In this document: positions 32,760 to 40,955 of the stretch, one piece after another
Layout of the letters: every line of letters begins with the position of its first letter
Position numbering within the stretch: the first letter of the stretch is position 1
Source: Streptosporangium canum
GTDB lineage: Bacteria > Actinomycetota > Actinomycetes > Streptosporangiales > Streptosporangiaceae
Direction of reading: 5' to 3'
Assembly: GCF_900113865.1 (NCBI RefSeq)
Contig: NZ_FOQY01000005.1
Location: 307,388-371,387 of the forward strand
DNA: 64,000 nucleotides
Notes under the pieces: generated by a model
The model's input: only the letters and a program-made list of their open reading frames with translations
The model's database searches: none
Told to the model about the DNA's origin: nothing
Made by a program: the position numbers and the translations under genes

Positions 32760-33392
32760 ATGCGGGGAATGCGTTGGTCGTATGGGGTTATCGTGGCGAT
32801 CTCGGTGACATCGGTCCTTGCCGGCTGCGCGGCGGGCGGGAACGGCGAACGGGCCCCGCTGGTGGCGGGCACCGGAGCTCCGGTGATCATCCCGGGAGGG
32901 CCGGGCGACGCGGGCCGTACGGCGGAGCCGGGCGAGCGGCTCGGGGTGTCGGAGGCCCGCGTGTCAGTGGCCGACGTGCGGTTCGCCGAGGGCATGATCC
33001 CGCACCACCGGCAGGCGCTGGAGATGGCGGCGCTGGCCGCGCCCCGGTCGGCGTCGGCGGCCCTGCGGACACTCGCCGGCAGGATCACCGCCGCGCAGCG
33101 GCCCGAGATCGCGGCCATGTCCGCATGGCTGAGGGCTGTCGGCAGGCCCCCGGAGGGGCACGCCGGCCACACGGTCACCCTGGAGCAGATGAACCGGCTC
33201 AGGGCGGCCAGGGGCGCGGCCTTCGACGAGCTCTTCCTGACCCTGATGATCGCCCACCACGAGGAGGCGATGACCATGGCCAGGCGGCAGCTCCAGGACG
33301 GCACGGACCGGGCCATGCTGTCCACGGCCAAGGACGTCCTGTCCGGGCAGGGGGTCGAGATCGCCCGGATGAGGAGGCTGCTCCGGGGCTAG
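32760..33392 (+). CDS. DUF305 lipoprotein (ferritin-like, possible metal binding)
   Basis: A 210-residue DUF305 protein with a lipoprotein signal peptide (WSYGVIVAISVTSVLAGC, lipobox LAGC). The family core shows two His-rich helices: VRFAEGMIPHHRQALEMAALA and ELFLTLMIAHHEEAMTMARRQ, the pattern that gives a four-helix bundle with a possible metal site. The family is often found with copper or periplasmic stress genes; the role is not established. Start is ATG 32760, with an in-frame ATG at 32769 as alternative. It is divergent from the LVIVD lipoprotein, and the two may share a promoter and act at the same surface. Confidence 0.83.
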   Translation: MRGMRWSYGVIVAISVTSVLAGCAAGGNGERAPLVAGTGAPVIIPGGPGDAGRTAEPGERLGVSEARVSVADVRFAEGMIPHHRQALEMAALAAPRSASAALRTLAGRITAAQRPEIAAMSAWLRAVGRPPEGHAGHTVTLEQMNRLRAARGAAFDELFLTLMIAHHEEAMTMARRQLQDGTDRAMLSTAKDVLSGQGVEIARMRRLLRG

Positions 33393-33465
33393 GTCCCGGA
33401 GTCGGAGGGGACGGGCGCCGGGGCGCCGGCGCGGGCCGGCCGCCCTGCGGGCCGCGTGCGTGGGG

Positions 33466-33882
33466 TCAGGAGCTCCAGAGCATGTTGCTGAGCTCGGCGT
33501 CGAGGTCCATGAAGTCGGTCTCGCGACCGGCGGGGACCAGCTCGTAAGTGCGGTGCAGGAACTCCGTGAGCGGAGCCAGAGGCACCTCGAACAGGGCCTG
33601 TCCGAACGGTGACGTGAGACTGATGTGCAGGGTGCGTTCGCCGTCGGCGCGCGCGGGCCACACCTGGACGTCTCCGTCGCCGACCCGTCGCACGATGCCG
33701 ACGGTCAGCAGTTCGCGGGCAAAGATCCACTCGACCGGTTCGTCGTTCCCCACATGGAAGGCCATTCTGATCGCGTAAGGATCATCGGCCGTGTAGCTGA
33801 GTCCGGCGAGCAGGGGGACGGTGGTACGGTCGGGGACCACAAGCCGAAGGCCAAGCTCGGCAGAGACGGTGGCGCTGTTCAT
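33466..33882 (-). CDS. ssgB: SsgA-like protein, closest to SsgB (sporulation-specific cell division)
   Basis: A 138-residue SsgA-like protein. It matches SsgB in length and pattern: TVSAELGLRLVVPDRTTVPLLAGLSYTADDPYAIRMAFHVG, VEWIFARELLTVGI, GDGDVQVWPARADGERTLHISLTSPFG, and LDAELSNMLWSS at the end. In Streptomyces, SsgB recruits FtsZ to future septa in aerial hyphae, so the gene indicates a sporulating or morphologically complex actinomycete. ATG 33882 (MNSATVSAEL) is chosen by alignment from memory; the upstream ribosome-binding site is poor. Its base composition is less GC-rich than its neighbours. It appears monocistronic with a long upstream region. Confidence 0.85.
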   Translation of the reverse strand: MNSATVSAELGLRLVVPDRTTVPLLAGLSYTADDPYAIRMAFHVGNDEPVEWIFARELLTVGIVRRVGDGDVQVWPARADGERTLHISLTSPFGQALFEVPLAPLTEFLHRTYELVPAGRETDFMDLDAELSNMLWSS

Positions 33883-34341
33883 CGTCAGCCAAACCTTTTT
33901 CGTCGTCGGTCCCCTCTTCGGGGCTTTCACTGCTCTGACGGACTATGTCCCGAGCTATGACGCGGAACAAAGAAACCTGTAGGAAAGATTCCGCCTCCAG
34001 GCCCTTCTGTAACACACATCACAGCGCGACATTTGGGCATCTACCTGGCTAAACATCGCCAACAGGGCCTTATTTGCAAGGGTTTTGCGTATCGTTTTGG
34101 TCACCGTCGACTCCCCTGTAGGGGCGTCTCGGGCGATAGAGGTCCAGCTCGGGTCGTTCGGTGCTTCTGCGGATCAGGACGATGCTATGACACCGTAGCC
34201 CCCCGCCGGACGCATCCCCAGACCTTTGGTTCATGGCCGTGTCGCCCCTCAAGATCATCTCTGGTCCCGGTGTCGCTTCGCCAGCGGTCCCGGATTGCGG
34301 TATGGTTTTCCACGTCGGCACCGCGAGGAGCCAGACGGGGC
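33883..34341. other. Long gene-free region between ssgB and tRNA-Val
   Basis: About 460 bp with lower GC than the surroundings and no convincing reading frame on either strand. It must hold the ssgB promoter on the minus strand and the tRNA promoter on the plus strand. I looked for a riboswitch or conserved RNA and could not assign one; a CCCCTGTAGGGG palindrome (34113-34124) is the only notable symmetry. Confidence 0.4.
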
Positions 34342-34413
34342 GGGCGATTAGCTCAGCGGGAGAGCGCTTCGTTCACACCGAAGAGGTCACTGGTTCGATC
34401 CCAGTATCGCCCA
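34342..34413 (+). tRNA. tRNA-Val (CAC)
   Basis: A 72-nt cloverleaf. The acceptor stem GGGCGAT pairs with ATCGCCC, discriminator A. The anticodon stem CTTCG/CGAAG encloses TTCACAC, giving anticodon CAC. The T-arm has GGTTCGATCC and CCA is not encoded. A rho-independent terminator follows. Confidence 0.95.
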
Positions 34414-34435
34414 CACGTAGTAGACGCAGGTAGAG

Positions 34436-34468
34436 GCCCGGAGGTTGCCAACAATCTCCGGGCTTTTT
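34436..34468 (+). terminator. Rho-independent terminator after tRNA-Val(CAC)
   Basis: GCCCGGAG pairs with CTCCGGGC around a 12-base loop and is followed immediately by five T's, 22 bases after the tRNA. Confidence 0.85.
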
Positions 34469-34751
34469 GCTTTCCGGGACCGATCGATGCCCGATTTTGA
34501 GGGCGCCGTGAGGGTAGATCTCGAAAACCCGCCCTCAGTGGTACGGCTCGTCTCGTCTCGGTCATGCCCGTGCTTCCGCCGCAAGCGAACTCCGGTCGTC
34601 CGGCGCGCCGCAGGAGATTGTCCGGTCGGCGGATCCGCGGCGCCCGGCCGCCCGGGGAGGTGGACTCCGTCCGCCGGACGCCGTCGGCTTGCATGCTTTT
34701 GCGTTAGCGTGTCCTCCTTCAGCTGGGGGACTCACGGGGAGAAGACGACCG

Positions 34752-35414
34752 TTGGCTGGCAGAGGAAACGATCCCGTCGTAGTGATCGGGCTCGGCAGGT
34801 TCGGCAGCTCGCTCGCCGTGGAGCTCGCCCGCAGGGGCACCGAGGTGCTGGCCATCGACAGCCGCCCCAAGGTGGTGCAGAGCCTGGCGGGCAAGCTCAC
34901 CCATGTCGTCGCCGCCGACTCCACCGACCTGGAGGCCCTGCGCCAGCTCGGCGTGCCCGACTACTACCGGGCGGTGGTCGCCATCGGCACCGACATCGAG
35001 TCCAGCATTCTCACCACGTCCCTGCTGGTCGAGCTGGAGATCGAGGACGTCTGGGCCAAGGCGGTCAGCCGTGATCACGGACGCATCCTGGAGCGCGTCG
35101 GCGCCCACCATGTGATCCTTCCCGAGCACGACATGGGGGAACGCCTGGCCCGTCTGCTGAACGGGCGGATGCTCGACTACATGGGGGTGGACGGCAACTA
35201 CGCGCTGGTCAAGACCAGGCCTCCCCGGGAGTTCGTCGGCGTCCCCCTCGCCCGGTCCGGCCTGCGCCGCAAGTACGGAGTGACCGTGGTCTGCGTCAAG
35301 GGCCAGCACGACGAGTTCACCTACGCCGCGGCGGACACCGTGCTGAGCTACGGGGACGTGATCATCATCGCGGGCACGGTCGAGCAGGTGGAGCGGTTCA
35401 CCGAGCTGCCGTGA
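34752..35414 (+). CDS. trkA: TrkA/KtrA-type potassium uptake regulatory protein
   Basis: A 220-residue cytoplasmic RCK protein that gates a Trk/Ktr potassium channel in response to nucleotides. RCK_N has the Rossmann motif VVVIGLGRFGSSLAVELARRGTEVLAID, then HVVAADSTDLEALRQLGV and the conserved VWAKAVSRDHGRILERVGAHHVILPEHDMGERLA. RCK_C ends with DTVLSYGDVIIIAGTVEQVERF. TTG 34752 is preferred because GGGGAGAAG lies 7 bases upstream and family proteins begin near this point; an in-frame ATG at 34689 would add 21 residues. No Trk membrane subunit is adjacent. Confidence 0.82.
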   Translation: MAGRGNDPVVVIGLGRFGSSLAVELARRGTEVLAIDSRPKVVQSLAGKLTHVVAADSTDLEALRQLGVPDYYRAVVAIGTDIESSILTTSLLVELEIEDVWAKAVSRDHGRILERVGAHHVILPEHDMGERLARLLNGRMLDYMGVDGNYALVKTRPPREFVGVPLARSGLRRKYGVTVVCVKGQHDEFTYAAADTVLSYGDVIIIAGTVEQVERFTELP

Positions 35415-35566
35415 GCGGACGCCTCCGGCCGCGGCGGGCAGGGCGACTCTGTCTCCATGTCACATCGCACTCTCCCCGTTTTTGGCGGGAAGGCATAGAA
35501 CGGGGCCGGTGAACGCGATCACAATCGCCTCCTGACCGCTGTGACACCGGCCCGCCGGGAGGGACC

Positions 35567-37648
35567 ATGCCCGACCTCCGTCATGTTCCCCGAGCGCTCG
35601 CGGTGGCCGCGGTCCTGGCGGCCGCGCTGCTGCGTCCTCCCGCGACGGCCGCCGGCGACGACCCCGGCCACCCCTGGCTGGACCCCGCCAGGCCCGTCGC
35701 CGAGCGGGTGGATCGCCTGCTCGGCGCGATGACGCAGGACGAGAAGCTGAACATGATCCGCGGGCACGGCCTCGCGCTGATCCCCCGGGGACGGGTGGCG
35801 CCCGTTCCCCGCCTGGGGATCCCCGAGCTCCGCATGCACGACGGCCCGCACGGCGTGAGCGACGTGCGCGGTGTGACCGCCTTCCCCGCGCCCGTCACCC
35901 TGGCCGCCACCTGGGACACCGCTCTCGCCCGCCGGTTCGGGGCCGCCCTCGGCGCCGAGGCGAGGGGCAAGGGCGTCAACGTCTACCTCGCCCCCGCCGT
36001 GGACATCCTGCGGGTGCCGCAGTCGGGAAGGGCCTGGGAGAGTTTCGGAGAGGACCCCTATCTCGCCTCCGCGATGGCGGGGGAGGAGGTCGCCGGGATC
36101 CGGGGGCAGAACGTCATCGCCACCGTCAAGCACTACATCGGCAACAACCAGGAGACCGACCGCATGCGGGTCGACGCCGTGATCGACGAGCGGACGCTGC
36201 GGGAGATCTACTACCCGCCCTTCGAGGCCGCCGTCGACGCCGGGGCCGGCGCGGTCATGTGCGCCTACAACAAGGTCAACGGCCCGTTCGCCTGTGAGAA
36301 CCCCCAGACGCTCACCGCCGGCCTGAAGGACTCCATGGGCTTCGAGGGCTGGGTCATGTCCGACTGGCTGGCCACCCGGAGCGGGCAGAAGGCCGCCCTG
36401 GCCGGCCTGGACCAGGCGATGCCGGACGACCCGCTGTTCGCCGCGAACCTCAAGGCGGGGATCGCCCTGGGGACGTTCCCCGCGGCGCGGCTCGACGACA
36501 TGGTCCGGCGCGTGCTCACGCCGATGTTCGCCGACGGGCTCTTCGAGACCGGGTACGGCGCGCCGGACCGGGACGTCCGCACCCCCGAGCACACCGCGCT
36601 GGCCCGCGACATCGCGGTCTCCGGCACCGTCCTGCTCAAGAACCGCGACGGGATCCTGCCGCTCACCGGCGGCCGGATCGCCGTCATCGGGACCGCCGCG
36701 CACGACAACGTCGAGATCACCTCCGCCGGCTCCGGCCGGGTGCTGCCGCCCTATGTGGTCACGCCGTACCAGGGCCTCAACGCCAGGGCCGGAGGCAGCG
36801 CGACCTACTCGCCGGGGGACGCGGAGGGGGCGCTGCCGTGGGACGTCGACAAGCGGCTGCGCGAGGCCGCCGACGCGGCCCGGCAGGCCGACGTCGCCGT
36901 GGTCGTGGTGGGCCTGTCCTCCCAGGAGGGAGAGGACAGGCCGGACCTCGGGCTGCCGGGCAACATGGAGACGCTGATCGAGACCGTCGCCGCGGCCAAT
37001 CCGCGCACGGTCGTCGTGCTGACCGCCCCCGCGCAGGTCCTCATGCCCTGGGCCGACCGGGTCAAGGGCGTGGTCTCGGCCTTCGTCGGGGGGCAGGAGC
37101 TCGGCAACGCGCTCGCCTCCGTGCTGTACGGCGACGCCGACCCCGGCGGGCGCCTGCCGATGACGTTCGCCGCCCGGGCCGCCGACTACCCGGCGAGCAC
37201 TCCTGAGCAGTTTCCCGGGGTCGGCCACCGGCAGGTCTACAGCGAGCGGCTGCTGGTCGGCTACCGGCACTTCGACGCGACCGCTCTGACGCCGCTGTTC
37301 CCCTTCGGGCACGGCCTGTCCTACACGAGCTTCTCCTACGACTCCCTGTCGATCTCCGGGGCCACGGTGCGCGCCAGGATGACCAACACGGGCTCACGCG
37401 CGGGCGTCGCCGTACCGCAGCTGTATCTCGGGTTCCCGGCGGAGGCGGGAGAGCCGCCCCGGCAGCTCCGCGGGTTCGCCAGGCTCCGGCTCGCGCCGGG
37501 GGAGTCGGCGACCGTCGCCTTCCGGCTCCCGGAGCGGGCCTTCCAGGTCTGGACGCCCCAGGGGTGGAGCACCGTGCGCGGCGATCACACCGTCGAGGTG
37601 GGCGCCTCCTCGCGGGATCTGCCCCTCAGCGGAACGCTGACCCGCTGA
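35567..37648 (+). CDS. Secreted glycoside hydrolase family 3 beta-glucosidase
   Basis: A 693-residue GH3 enzyme, probably a beta-glucosidase or beta-xylosidase acting outside the cell. A signal peptide covers about residues 1-29 (ALAVAAVLAAALLRPPATAAG). The N-terminal TIM-barrel-like domain has GIPELRMHDGPHGV, SGRAWESFGEDPYLA, and VIATVKHYIGNNQETDR (residues 182-199). The catalytic nucleophile is Asp266 in GFEGWVMSDW. The alpha/beta sandwich and a fibronectin-like C-terminal domain (ATVRARMTNTGSRAGVAVPQLYL) complete the fold. Carbohydrate specificity cannot be judged. The gene stands alone, 64 bp ahead of an LLM oxidoreductase. Confidence 0.9.
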   Translation: MPDLRHVPRALAVAAVLAAALLRPPATAAGDDPGHPWLDPARPVAERVDRLLGAMTQDEKLNMIRGHGLALIPRGRVAPVPRLGIPELRMHDGPHGVSDVRGVTAFPAPVTLAATWDTALARRFGAALGAEARGKGVNVYLAPAVDILRVPQSGRAWESFGEDPYLASAMAGEEVAGIRGQNVIATVKHYIGNNQETDRMRVDAVIDERTLREIYYPPFEAAVDAGAGAVMCAYNKVNGPFACENPQTLTAGLKDSMGFEGWVMSDWLATRSGQKAALAGLDQAMPDDPLFAANLKAGIALGTFPAARLDDMVRRVLTPMFADGLFETGYGAPDRDVRTPEHTALARDIAVSGTVLLKNRDGILPLTGGRIAVIGTAAHDNVEITSAGSGRVLPPYVVTPYQGLNARAGGSATYSPGDAEGALPWDVDKRLREAADAARQADVAVVVVGLSSQEGEDRPDLGLPGNMETLIETVAAANPRTVVVLTAPAQVLMPWADRVKGVVSAFVGGQELGNALASVLYGDADPGGRLPMTFAARAADYPASTPEQFPGVGHRQVYSERLLVGYRHFDATALTPLFPFGHGLSYTSFSYDSLSISGATVRARMTNTGSRAGVAVPQLYLGFPAEAGEPPRQLRGFARLRLAPGESATVAFRLPERAFQVWTPQGWSTVRGDHTVEVGASSRDLPLSGTLTR

Positions 37649-37712
37649 ACAGCCGGCGCCGCCGGTCCGCGCCCTAGACTGGGCGCAACCACTAGAATGG
37701 AGTTCGGTAGCG

Positions 37713-38609
37713 ATGCGGATCGGACTGTTGATCGACGAGCCCCAGGGGCAGGACGTACTGGGCAGGCTCCGGGGGCGGATCGCCCGCGCCGCCGACGACG
37801 GCTTCTCCTCGGCATGGATGTCCAACATCTTCGGCCTCGACGCGCTGACCGCGCTGGCCGTGGCCGGCAGCCAGGTGCCGGGGATCGAACTCGGCACCGG
37901 CGTCGTCCCCACCTACCCGCGCCACCCGGCGGTGCTCGCCCAGCAGGCGCTCACGGCCAACGCCGCCCTGGACGGGCGGCTCGCGCTCGGCATCGGCCTG
38001 TCGCACCAGATCGTCGTCGAGGGCGTGTACGGCTACAGCTTCGACCGGCCCGCCCGGCACATGCGCGAATACCTGTCGGTCCTGGTGCCGCTCGTGCGCG
38101 GGGAGCAGGTGGCGTTCGAGGGGGAGACCCTCAAGGCGCGGCTCGGGCTGACGACGCCGGGCGCCGGGGACATGCCCGTGCTCATCGCCGCGCTGGCCCC
38201 GCGCATGCTCAAACTGGCCGGCGAGCTGGCCGACGGCACCGTGCTGTGGATGACCGGCCCCAAGACCGTGGCCGAACACGTGGTGCCCGCCGTCACCGAG
38301 GCCGCCCGCGCCGCCGGACGGCCCGCGCCGAGGATCGTCTGCACGCTCCCGATCTGCGTCACCGGCGACGTGGAGGCCGCCAGGGCGCGCGCGGGCGAGG
38401 TGTTCGAGATCTACGGCCAGCTGCCGTCCTACCGGGCGATGCTCGACAGGGAGGGGGCCGCCGGCCCGGCCGACGTGGCGATCGTCGGCGACGAGGACGC
38501 GGTGGCCGCCCAGATCGAGTCGCTCGCCCAGGCGGGGGTCACCGACTTCGTGGCCGCCGAATACACCTCGGACCGCCGGACCCGGGAGTTCCTCAGAACC
38601 CTGCTCTAG
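37713..38609 (+). CDS. LLM-class (F420-dependent) oxidoreductase
   Basis: A 298-residue luciferase-like TIM-barrel oxidoreductase; in actinomycetes these usually use coenzyme F420. Motifs include FSSAWMSNIFGLDALTALAVAG, IELGTGVVPTYPRHPAVLAQQALTANAALDGRLALGIGLSH, and PVLIAALAPRMLKLAGELADGTVLWMTGP. GGAG lies upstream of ATG 37713. Its stop overlaps the stop of the repeat-protein gene on the other strand. Substrate unknown; F420 use is inferred from family and taxon, not from a decisive residue. Confidence 0.85.
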   Translation: MRIGLLIDEPQGQDVLGRLRGRIARAADDGFSSAWMSNIFGLDALTALAVAGSQVPGIELGTGVVPTYPRHPAVLAQQALTANAALDGRLALGIGLSHQIVVEGVYGYSFDRPARHMREYLSVLVPLVRGEQVAFEGETLKARLGLTTPGAGDMPVLIAALAPRMLKLAGELADGTVLWMTGPKTVAEHVVPAVTEAARAAGRPAPRIVCTLPICVTGDVEAARARAGEVFEIYGQLPSYRAMLDREGAAGPADVAIVGDEDAVAAQIESLAQAGVTDFVAAEYTSDRRTREFLRTLL

Positions 38610-38986
38610 GAGCTCGCCCCGGAGGGCCCCGCCCCGGCCGCGCGGGCCCGCGGGGCCCGCCTCCCGGACCACCAGGACGTGACGGCCCAGCGGGTGAGCG
38701 CCGACAGGGTCGAGCCGACCGACAGTGCCGAGCCGATCGAGAAGGCCGACGTGGCCGAGCCGATCGATCCGACGGACAGTGCCGAGCCGATCGAGAAGGC
38801 CGAGGCGGCCGAGCCGATCGACCCGACCGACAGCGCAGAGCCGGCGGATCCCAGGGAGCCGACGGACAGGATCGAGCCCGCGGACCCGATGGATAGGATC
38901 GAGTTCGTCGACCCGACGGACAGGATCGAGTTCTTCGAGCCGATGGACCACAGCGAGTTCTGATTTTCCGGCATGACGGCCATCAT
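38606..38986 (-). CDS. SxLSxGS low-complexity repeat protein with basic C-terminal tail
   Basis: A 126-residue protein dominated by Ser/Gly/Leu/Ile repeats: NSLWSIGSKNSILSVGST is the start of an 8-9-residue repeat (N/G-S-I-L-S-V/I-G-S) that later shifts to a SAFSIGSALSVGSIGSA pattern, from about residue 10 to 95. The alternation of small polar and aliphatic residues suits a beta-solenoid or beta-roll. The last 30 residues (ALTRWAVTSWWSGRRAPRARAAG) are aromatic and basic, suggesting contact with membrane or nucleic acid. I recall similar NSLWSIGS proteins in other actinomycetes but no function. The ATG at 38986 or 38983 has GGAG just upstream. It is convergent with the LLM gene, with overlapping stops. 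The acidic open frame on the opposite strand is taken as a mirror of this repeat. Confidence 0.7.
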   Translation of the reverse strand: MMAVMPENQNSLWSIGSKNSILSVGSTNSILSIGSAGSILSVGSLGSAGSALSVGSIGSAASAFSIGSALSVGSIGSATSAFSIGSALSVGSTLSALTRWAVTSWWSGRRAPRARAAGAGPSGASS

Positions 38987-39064
38987 GCTCCATCCGCGGA
39001 CGGCCGTGATCTACAGGCGGCCCGTGATCCGCGGACCGTCCGCGTCCTGCGGGCGAACCGTGCG

Positions 39065-39820
39065 CTACGGACGGTCCGTGGCCCGCAGGTGGTCGCGGAC
39101 GAGGGCTCCGAACTCGGCCTCGAACAGGTCGTAGCGGCGCCTGAGGCCGTCGCCGGGCCAGTCGCCGGGCAGCAGGCCGGCCGGCAGCAGGGGGTCGGCC
39201 AGCAGATGGCGCAGCGCGGCGGCGGCCAGGGCGAACCGGCCGGCGACGGTGGTCGCCGCGTCGAAGGCGCTCTGCAGCGCCCGCGCGTGCCGGGCCCAGG
39301 CGGGCAGGTCCCACAGGGATCCCGCCAGCGAGGCGGGGTCCTCCTCCGGGACCGCCCGCAGGAAGGCGCACTGGCCGGCGACGACGGCGGGCCGGCCCCT
39401 GCTCAGATTGTCCGGCCGCATCCACACGCCCTCGCGGACCTCGGCCAGGCGCAGCGCCGCCATGGCCTCCCGGAGCGCGGCGCGTTCGGCGGCGGGCCGC
39501 CGCTCCGCGGTCACGATCGCGACCTCCCACGTGCCGTCCCAGGCACGGGTGCCGGGCGAGCGGCTCTCGTCCTGGCGGGCCTGCCGCAGGCGGAGGCGCT
39601 CGCTGAGCTCGTAGAAGCCGTCCGGCTGGCCGAGGTCGCCCGCGGCGACCATGCGTGACAGCGCGACCCGGACCGTGCCCTCGGAGATGCCGAACAGGGC
39701 GCCCACGCGGACCAGGCGGCCTGCCCCCAGCCGCGGGGGGTGGGTGCCCAGCAGCGTGCTGAGGATGACCGAGCGCGCGGTCAGCGGCCGGAGCCCGAGC
39801 GGGTCGTCTTCGTTCGCCAT
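39065..39820 (-). CDS. PaaX family transcriptional regulator
   Basis: A 251-residue PaaX-like repressor. The N-terminal winged helix is RSVILSTLLGTHPPRLGAGRLVRVGALFGISEGTVRVALSRMVAAGDL, followed by YELSERLRLRQARQDES and the central WDGTWEVAIVTAERRPAAERAALREAM typical of PaaX. PaaX proteins bind phenylacetyl-CoA or similar thioesters. No phenylacetate genes are adjacent, so its target is unknown. It is on the minus strand, just downstream of an IS982 remnant on the same strand. Confidence 0.85.
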   Translation of the reverse strand: MANEDDPLGLRPLTARSVILSTLLGTHPPRLGAGRLVRVGALFGISEGTVRVALSRMVAAGDLGQPDGFYELSERLRLRQARQDESRSPGTRAWDGTWEVAIVTAERRPAAERAALREAMAALRLAEVREGVWMRPDNLSRGRPAVVAGQCAFLRAVPEEDPASLAGSLWDLPAWARHARALQSAFDAATTVAGRFALAAAALRHLLADPLLPAGLLPGDWPGDGLRRRYDLFEAEFGALVRDHLRATDRP

Positions 39821-39884
39821 CGCCAGGTGGTTGCTTTCACGGGGTTCGGTGGTCGTAAGCGATCAAGGCATGTTCGACGGGCCG

Positions 39885-40295
39885 GCCGTCCGGCCGATTC
39901 GGGACGCAGAGCGGTCTCGCGGGAGCGGCCGCACTCCACCGGGGTGGAGTCCACCACCCGCACATCGTCGCTCCACAGCGTAGTGTCTACCGCCGACAGC
40001 CGTATGGCCTGCTGGAGCAGGCCCGCCGCCTTGCGCAGCCGCTTGTTGTAACCGGGTGTCATAGGTAGACATAGGAGCAGATGCCGTAGGTGAGCGCGGG
40101 CATGACGGATCCACCGCCGTTCCGAGGTGAGGCCCAGCAGGGTCTGCCGCACCGCCGACGTGACCGGCTCCGCGTCGCTGAGCTTTGGTGTATGCCCACC
40201 GACGGGCGCCAGGGTGCCGGCTGAGGTGATTCCTTCAGCAGGTCGTCGGATCGTACGTCCAGCGCAGTGGCCAAGCTGTCGAGGTCCGGCTTCAC
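39885..40295 (-). pseudogene. IS982-family transposase remnant (frameshifted, 3'-truncated)
   Basis: The minus strand encodes pieces of an IS982-type transposase in two frames. The N terminus from GTG 40295 (VKPDLDSLATALDVRSDDLLKESP) continues, after a frameshift near 40190-40205, as GGHTPKLSDAE, LTSERRWIRHARAHLRHL, PGYNKRLRKAAGLLQQAIRL and DDVRVVDSTPVECGRSRE, the last containing a catalytic-site Asp. It stops matching after about 39890, so the C-terminal half and the inverted repeats are missing. Family naming is from recognition of these motifs. No intact IS copy is nearby. Confidence 0.75.
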
Positions 40296-40350
40296 CGATG
40301 TCTCCGTCTCCCCTCCAGCCGAGGAACATGGAGTGCGAGGCGGGACCTCG

Positions 40351-40824
40351 CTACCGAATCAGGCGGTCACACTCTTCGGCGGCACTTTCGTAACTACCCG
40401 CAAGGAAGGTGTGGATCGCCGTCAGCTGGTCATCGGAGAAGGTGGCCATCAATCGGCGGCTGCGGGCATCGATCCCGTTGTAGAACGAAGCGATCCGTTC
40501 GAGTCCTGGGGCCGAGGCTTCGACGAGTACGCGGCGGCGGTCGTGCGGGTCGGGTTTACGCCGGACGTATCCCGCCTTCTCCAGACGGTCGATCATGTGC
40601 GTGACCGCGCCGGTGGTACGCCCGAGCTGAGAGCTGAGCGCGCCGGCCGTGGAGGCTCCGGCGCGGTTGAGTACGTGCAGGCAGAGCAGATCGGTCTGCG
40701 CGATGCCGAGTTGCTGGGCGATCAGGTCGTTCAGGCGTCCCAGGGCTCCGGCGAGGTCCGTTATGGACACGATGATCCGGGTGGCCAGTTCGTTCGGCTG
40801 GTCGTCCTGCGGCTTGACGGACAT
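40351..40824 (-). CDS. MarR family transcriptional regulator
   Basis: A 157-residue MarR-type winged-helix protein: LAGALGRLNDLIAQQLGIAQTDLLCLHVLNRAGASTAGALSSQLGRTTGAVTHMIDRLEKAGYVRRKPDPHDRRRVLVEA. The wing DPHDRRRVLV is typical. It is divergent from a metallo-beta-lactamase-fold gene, and a dyad sits between them. Its GC content is lower than most of the window, and an IS982 remnant lies 56 bases beyond its 3' end, so the pair may be an acquired cassette (inference). Confidence 0.88.
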   Translation of the reverse strand: MSVKPQDDQPNELATRIIVSITDLAGALGRLNDLIAQQLGIAQTDLLCLHVLNRAGASTAGALSSQLGRTTGAVTHMIDRLEKAGYVRRKPDPHDRRRVLVEASAPGLERIASFYNGIDARSRRLMATFSDDQLTAIHTFLAGSYESAAEECDRLIR

Positions 40825-40857
40825 GCGACTTCCATTTAACTTCGCGGTTCAGATACT

Positions 40858-40871
40858 TAGCTATGAAGCTA
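40858..40871. promoter_or_regulatory. Dyad TAGCT-ATGA-AGCTA upstream of the MBL gene: candidate MarR operator
   Basis: A perfect 5-bp inverted repeat with a 4-base centre lies between the divergent MarR and metallo-beta-lactamase-like genes. It covers an upstream in-frame ATG of the MBL gene, which supports the downstream GTG 40956 as the true start. Confidence 0.4.
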
Positions 40872-40955
40872 CTGTACCCGATGCGTCACCTCTGCGAACT
40901 GGAGGGCCTGATGGCGGCCCAGGTCCAGGTCGTTCCCCTTGGAAGGAGCCCCGCC

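Noticed and set aside
33883-34341. Possible riboswitch upstream of ssgB
   Set aside because: I could not match any known aptamer core on either strand, and the only symmetry is a short palindrome.
38679-38963. Plus-strand open frame encoding an acidic EPIDPTDSAEP repeat protein
   Set aside because: It mirrors the SxLSxGS gene on the minus strand, has no ribosome-binding site, and the minus-strand start matches a repeat-protein type I recall from other actinomycetes.
37692-39530. Minus-strand 612-residue frame across the LLM oxidoreductase
   Set aside because: Low-complexity shadow frame overlapping three recognisable genes.
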